Source: Actinomycetes bacterium
GTDB taxonomy: Bacteria > Actinomycetota > Acidimicrobiia > Acidimicrobiales > Microtrichaceae
Length of the DNA stretch: 19,240 nucleotides
Direction of reading: 5' to 3'
NCBI GenBank assembly: GCA_023389745.1
Contig: JAEWED010000220.1
Location: 1 to 19,240 of the forward strand
The notes beneath the pieces are model-generated. The model ran no database searches and had not been told where the DNA came from. It saw only the letters and a list, made by a program, of their open reading frames with translations. Positions 16,016 to 19,240 of the stretch are shown here, piece after piece. Made by a program: the position numbers and the translations under genes. The stretch's first letter is position 1, and each line of letters begins with the position of its first letter.

Positions 16016-16047
16016 CTGCCCGCTCGACGAGAAAAGGGGGGCGTCAG

Positions 16048-16455
16048 ATGCCCAAGTACAAGTTCCTGAGCGAGGAGTGGGTCGCCGAGGCGAAGGCGAT
16101 CCGTGAGCAGCATGCGGGCGACGCCCCCACCCCTGCCCACTCGGTGCGCATGAACCAGGTGATCACCGACGTGCCGTTCGGCGACGGCGAGATCAACGCG
16201 CACATGGACACCTCCGGCGGTGAGATGGAGATGGACTTCGGGCACCTCGAGAACCCCGACCTGACGGTCACGCTCGACTACGCGACCGCCAAGGCGATCC
16301 TCGTCGACGGCAACCCGCAGGCCGGCATGCAGGCCTTCATGGCCGGCAAGGTGAAGGTCGACGGCGACATGACCAAGCTGATGGCAATGCAGACCGGTGC
16401 GGCCGATCCCAAGGCGGCCGAGGTCGCCGCGGCCATCCAGGCCATCACCGAGTAA
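16048..16455 (+). CDS. SCP2 sterol/lipid-binding domain protein
   Basis: The protein has 135 aa and consists of one SCP2 domain, a hydrophobic-pocket fold that binds acyl chains, acyl-CoA or sterols in the cytoplasm. Typical segments are the N-terminal helix SEEWVAEAKAIREQHA, the beta strands MNQVITDVPFGDGEINAHMDTSGGEMEMDFGH and DLTVTLDYATAKAILVDGN, and the C-terminal PQAGMQAFMAGKVKVDGDMTKLMAMQ, the most conserved SCP2 block (F-x-x-G-K-x-x-V-x-G-D). The ATG is fixed by the ribosome site six bases upstream. It diverges from the hydrolase gene with a shared palindrome between them. The binding partner cannot be told from sequence. Confidence 0.9.
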   Translation: MPKYKFLSEEWVAEAKAIREQHAGDAPTPAHSVRMNQVITDVPFGDGEINAHMDTSGGEMEMDFGHLENPDLTVTLDYATAKAILVDGNPQAGMQAFMAGKVKVDGDMTKLMAMQTGAADPKAAEVAAAIQAITE

Positions 16456-16478
16456 CCACCGCGTCCGACGACGCAGTC

Positions 16479-16512
16479 GATCGCCCCGGCGGCCCACGGT
16501 CGCCGGGCGATC
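16479..16512. terminator. Bidirectional terminator between SCP2 and MFS genes
   Basis: The arms GATCGCCCCGGCG (16479-16491) and CGCCGGGCGATC (16501-16512) form a 12-bp stem with one bulged C and a 9-nt loop. The hairpin lies in the 83-bp gap between two genes that converge (stops at 16455 and 16539). No T-run is present. Position and strength suit a terminator for both. Confidence 0.6.
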
Positions 16513-16538
16513 CGCGTCCGGGCAGCGGGCAGTGGGCG

Positions 16539-18110
16539 TCAGCGAGCTGCGCGCGCCCGGCCGGATCGCGGCTCGCGCAGCCCGAACGCAACGAACAACC
16601 CGACGAGCGAGACCCCGGCGCCGACGCCGTACGCGACCGAGTACGACCGGGCCAGCGACATCGCCCCGGCCGCGCTGACCTGGATCGTCTCGAGCAGGTT
16701 GATGCCGACGGTCGTGCCGATCTGGGCGAACAGCTGCTGGGTCGCACCCGCGGCGCCCAGGTCGACGTCCTCGACCGAGTTGGCCACCGAGGCCGACACC
16801 CGCGGCAGCGAAGCCCCGACGCCGATGCCCGACAGCGTCAGTGCGAGCACGACGATGACGGTGCCGGGGTCCGCGGCGGCGACGGCGAAGACGCCGAGCG
16901 ACAGCGCGACCGACGCCATGCCGGTGACGATCGCGACTCGGGTCGAGATCCGCCCGGCGAGCATGCCGGCGACGGGACCGGCGATGGCGAAGGTCAGCGG
17001 CCGGGGGATCATCAGCAGCGAGATGGTGTCGGCGCCCAGTCCCTGGACCTCGTCGAGCAGCTTCGGGGTGAGCGTGAACCCGCCCATGTAGCCGAACTGC
17101 ATGAAGAACGAGACGACCACCGGCACCGCGAAGGCGCTGCGGCGGAACCACTCCAGCGGGATCAGCGGGTGCTCCTGGTGTCGCTCGACCCGGACGAACC
17201 ACCAGACGGCGAGCAGGGTCGCCACGAACGAGCCGATCACCCACGGGCTGGCGAGGCCCCACGCGGCGATGCGATCGATGCCGAAGAGCAGGAGCCCGAG
17301 CGCGAGGAACAGCACGGCCTGGCCGGCGAGGTCGAAGTGCACGCCGCGTCGCCGTGGGGTCTCTCGGACCAGCAGCCATGCGAGCAGCACCGACAGCGCG
17401 AGCAGCGGCGCCTGCCCCCAGAAGATGGTGCGCCAGCCGAGGCTCTCGACCAGCGGCCCGCCGACGACCAGTCCCACGACCGGGCCACCGGCGACGACGA
17501 GCGACCAGAAGCCGAGCGCCTTGGATCGGTTCTCCCTGCTGAAGAGCCCGTTGATGATCGCGAGGGAGCTCGGACCGGTGGCGGCACCTGCGGTGGCGGC
17601 GAGCACCCGGAACACGATGAGCGACGGGCCGGACCAGGCGAGCGCGGAGGCCACGACGAACACCGTCGAGACGCTCATCCCGATCAGGAACACCTTGCGG
17701 TGGCCGTGCAGGTCACCGAGCTTGCCCGCGGTGGTCCCGGTCAGGGCGACGGCGATGGTCGGTCCGGAGATGAGCCAGACGAGGCTCGACACCGAGGCGT
17801 CGAGGTCCGCGGCGATCTGCGGTCGGCTGACGGCGAGGATCGTGATGGTGCTGGCCACCCAGAACGCGCCGAAGAGCACCGTCCAGGTGATGATCCAGGC
17901 ACCACGGTCGCTGCCGTGCACCCGCTCGGCCGCTCGGCGCTGCCAGAGCAGGGGCCACGGCACGGTGGCGTCCTCGTCGACGCCGGGGGCCTCGAGCGCG
18001 ACGGCGGTCAGCTCCTCGGGACGCTCGTCGGGTGCCGCTCCGGTGTCCTCGCGACCGCTGGCTGGCTCGTCACCGCCGGGTGGTTCAGGAGGCGGAGCGG
18101 GGGGCGACAT
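16539..18110 (-). CDS. MFS drug exporter, DHA2 (EmrB/QacA) type
   Basis: This 523-aa major-facilitator protein is probably a proton-driven efflux pump in the cytoplasmic membrane. The first 70 residues are a Pro/Glu/Asp-rich cytoplasmic tail. The hydrophobic core starts at AWIITWTVLFGAFW and carries the motif A variant GKLGDLHGHRKV (129-140) in the TM2-TM3 loop and a motif C-like AGGPVVGLVVGGPL. Length and composition match the 14-helix DHA2 family rather than 12-helix transporters. The ATG at 18110 is preceded by a TACCAT -10 box, with a 9-bp inverted repeat directly upstream. The C-terminus ends in a basic tail (EPRSGRARAAR). Substrate unknown; antiseptics, dyes or antibiotics are known for the family. 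Confidence 0.9.
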   Translation of the reverse strand: MSPPAPPPEPPGGDEPASGREDTGAAPDERPEELTAVALEAPGVDEDATVPWPLLWQRRAAERVHGSDRGAWIITWTVLFGAFWVASTITILAVSRPQIAADLDASVSSLVWLISGPTIAVALTGTTAGKLGDLHGHRKVFLIGMSVSTVFVVASALAWSGPSLIVFRVLAATAGAATGPSSLAIINGLFSRENRSKALGFWSLVVAGGPVVGLVVGGPLVESLGWRTIFWGQAPLLALSVLLAWLLVRETPRRRGVHFDLAGQAVLFLALGLLLFGIDRIAAWGLASPWVIGSFVATLLAVWWFVRVERHQEHPLIPLEWFRRSAFAVPVVVSFFMQFGYMGGFTLTPKLLDEVQGLGADTISLLMIPRPLTFAIAGPVAGMLAGRISTRVAIVTGMASVALSLGVFAVAAADPGTVIVVLALTLSGIGVGASLPRVSASVANSVEDVDLGAAGATQQLFAQIGTTVGINLLETIQVSAAGAMSLARSYSVAYGVGAGVSLVGLFVAFGLREPRSGRARAAR

Positions 18111-18119
18111 GCTGCCCGG

Positions 18120-18150
18120 ATGGTACTTCGAGGGTCTCCTGCCTCGAAGT
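18120..18150 (-). promoter_or_regulatory. Promoter with operator inverted repeat for the MFS exporter
   Basis: On the minus strand TACCAT (18120-18125) fits TANNNT and lies 9 nt before the MFS ATG. From 18125 to 18150 is a perfect 9-bp inverted repeat, ACTTCGAGG and CCTCGAAGT, separated by 8 bp. It spans the -10/-35 region, and the -35 at a 17-bp spacer would be TTCGAG, inside the repeat. This is the expected place for a repressor of a drug-efflux gene. Alternatively it could be a transcribed hairpin, but it lies upstream of the predicted start. Confidence 0.55.
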
Positions 18151-18158
18151 CGGCGAGC

Positions 18159-18250
18159 CGGGACCGTCGCCCTGTTGGGGTGGCCGCCTCATCGCGGCGG
18201 CTGGGGAACACCACGTCCAGCAGACCACCCCAACGGGAACGACGGTCCCG
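18159..18250. other. Long nested dyad between kinase and MFS genes
   Basis: The outer arms CGGGACCGTCG (18159-18169) and CGACGGTCCCG (18240-18250) are perfectly complementary over 11 bp. Just inside, GTTGGGGTGG (18174-18183) and CCACCCCAAC (18225-18234) pair over 10 bp, with two further pairs after one mismatch. The 41-nt interior holds CCGCC/GGCGG arms (part of GCCGCC 18183-18188 and GGCGGC 18196-18201). It lies 118 nt after the kinase stop and upstream of the MFS promoter, so on the minus strand it would be in the kinase 3' region. It could be a terminator, a structured RNA or a degenerate small element; nothing in the sequence decides. Confidence 0.65.
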
Positions 18251-18299
18251 ATGGGGTCAACGTAGGTCGTGCTGTACGCAAAGTGGTGGATGATCGCGC

Positions 18300-18340
18300 G
18301 CCCAGCGGTCGCCGGCAAGGCGGCCCAGCGGTCGCCGGCA
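18300..18340. repeat. 18-bp direct repeat downstream of the kinase gene
   Basis: GCCCAGCGGTCGCCGGCA occurs perfectly at 18300-18317 and 18323-18340 (period 23). It lies 28 bp beyond the kinase stop. GC-rich and without dyad symmetry over its full length. No function suggested. Confidence 0.75.
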
Positions 18341-18367
18341 CGGCCGGCCGGTCAGCGGGCGCGACCG

Positions 18368-19240
18368 TCAGGATCGGGTGAAGATGCGCACCGCGGTGCC
18401 GCGGGCGTGCAGCTCTCCGGCAACGGGGTCGGTCGCGAGCACCATGCCCGACGGCGAGCCCTCGATGCCGGCGACGACGAAGCCCTTGGACTCGAGCTCC
18501 TGGGCGGCCATCGAGCCGGTGATGTAGCGGACGTCGGGCACCGGGATCGGGGCGGGGCCCTTCGACACCTCGAGCGTCACGGCGCTGCCACGGGGCAGCT
18601 CGGCGCCGGGAGCGCTGCTGACCGACACGACACGGCCGGCGGGGACCGTCTCGTTGAACTGCGGGTTGATCGTCGAGGCCAGCTGGACGTCGGCCAGCGC
18701 GGCCTCGGCGTCGGCCTGGGCCATGCCCTGCAGGCCGGACGGCACGACTCGCGGCGCCGGGCCCTGCGACACGACCAGGTCGAACACGGTGCCGCGGGGC
18801 AGCTGGTTGCGGTCGTCGACGGCCGCGCTGCCGGGTGCCGGCGTGGCCCGCACGACCAGTCCGGCCTCGAGCCCTTCGTCGTGGTCGGGGGTGACGGCGC
18901 CGACGACGAAGCCCTGCTCCTCGAGCGCCGCTCGGGCGTCCGCTTCGGGAGCACCGGCGACGTCGGGCACGGGCGCGAGCGTCGCGCCGAGCGAGACGGT
19001 GAAGGAGACGGTCTCGCCCTCGGCCAGGTCGGCACCCGCCGCGGGGACCTGTTCGAGGATGTCGCCGGCCGAGGTGCCGTCGCGTCGGTCGACGGTGTCG
19101 GCGTCGACCTCCCAGCCGAGTCGATCGGCTTCGGCGGTGGCCTGTTCGACGGTCATCGCGGAGAAGTCCGGGACCTCGTGGACCGGCACCCGGATCATGA
19201 ACCACCAACCGGCGGCGGCGCCGCCGACGAGGGCGAGCAC
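18368..19240 (-). CDS. Ser/Thr protein kinase, PASTA-repeat C-terminal part
   Basis: The last 290 residues of a gene whose 5' part lies beyond the right edge. The fragment opens inside a TM helix (LALVGGAAAGWWFMI) and continues with four consecutive PASTA domains at about 19-85, 88-160, 161-228 and 230-287, each starting with a V-P-(D/S) type strand (VPDF, VPDVAG, VVPSGLQG, VPDVRY) and containing the usual P-x-x-G-x-x-(L/V)-x-x-G turn. TM followed by PASTA repeats is the C-terminal half of PknB/StkP-type membrane kinases, which sense muropeptides and control growth and division. The kinase domain itself is not visible, so a PASTA-containing penicillin-binding protein is a less likely alternative. 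It is not followed closely by another kinase-operon gene. Confidence 0.85.
   Translation of the reverse strand: MLALVGGAAAGWWFMIRVPVHEVPDFSAMTVEQATAEADRLGWEVDADTVDRRDGTSAGDILEQVPAAGADLAEGETVSFTVSLGATLAPVPDVAGAPEADARAALEEQGFVVGAVTPDHDEGLEAGLVVRATPAPGSAAVDDRNQLPRGTVFDLVVSQGPAPRVVPSGLQGMAQADAEAALADVQLASTINPQFNETVPAGRVVSVSSAPGAELPRGSAVTLEVSKGPAPIPVPDVRYITGSMAAQELESKGFVVAGIEGSPSGMVLATDPVAGELHARGTAVRIFTRS

Noticed and set aside
18085..18318. A 77-codon minus-strand frame in the kinase-MFS gap, considered as a leader peptide
   Set aside because: It runs through the nested dyad and into the MFS start in another frame, has no ribosome site, and its tail is a frame-shifted reading of the MFS N-terminus.

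Overview
The window is GC-rich and densely coded, with translationally coupled genes that overlap by 4 nt (GTGA or ATGA) and frequent GTG starts. The gene content fits a free-living actinobacterium: gatCAB, a PASTA-repeat Ser/Thr kinase, an Eis-type acetyltransferase, a DUF4012 protein, an LAxTG-type surface protein and an SCP2 protein. My best guess, from general resemblance only, is the Acidimicrobiia (Ilumatobacter/Iamia-like). There are no tRNAs, rRNAs, CRISPR arrays, insertion sequences or phage genes that I can recognise. This looks like a chromosomal backbone region rather than a mobile island.

Left part (1-2.9 kb): the start of a NUDIX hydrolase on the minus strand; a possible 39-aa membrane peptide diverging from it; a pair of terminator-like hairpins; then, on the minus strand, an ABC exporter (ATPase followed by a membrane subunit) whose permease gene carries a one-base frameshift. 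A plus-strand nucleotidyltransferase diverges from the ABC genes and meets ilvD tail to tail with overlapping stop codons. Middle-left (3.4-8.8 kb), all minus: an AMP-forming acyl-CoA ligase overlaps an Eis-like N-acetyltransferase, followed by an anchored membrane protein of unknown function and by ilvD (dihydroxy-acid dehydratase), which seems to have its own promoter. Middle (8.8-12.6 kb), minus: gatC-gatA-gatB, the Asp-tRNA(Asn)/Glu-tRNA(Gln) amidotransferase, with a small secreted or lipoprotein gene coupled to the end of gatB.

Right part: a DUF4012 membrane-anchored protein and a small cell-wall-anchored protein (plus strand), an alpha/beta hydrolase (minus) diverging from an SCP2 lipid-binding protein (plus) around a perfect 7-bp-arm palindrome, a 14-TM-type MFS drug exporter (minus), and the PASTA-repeat end of a membrane Ser/Thr kinase (minus, cut by the window edge).

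The most interesting material lies between genes. Several genes have a TANNNT -10 box about 6-10 nt before the start codon, which suggests leaderless or near-leaderless transcripts. Two dyads lie between the proposed -10 and -35 of the acyl-CoA ligase and the MFS exporter, where a repressor would bind; a third lies between the hydrolase and SCP2 genes. No transcription factor is encoded in the window. A 92-nt nested dyad (11-bp plus 10-bp arms enclosing a further hairpin) lies between the kinase and the MFS gene and is unexplained by any feature.
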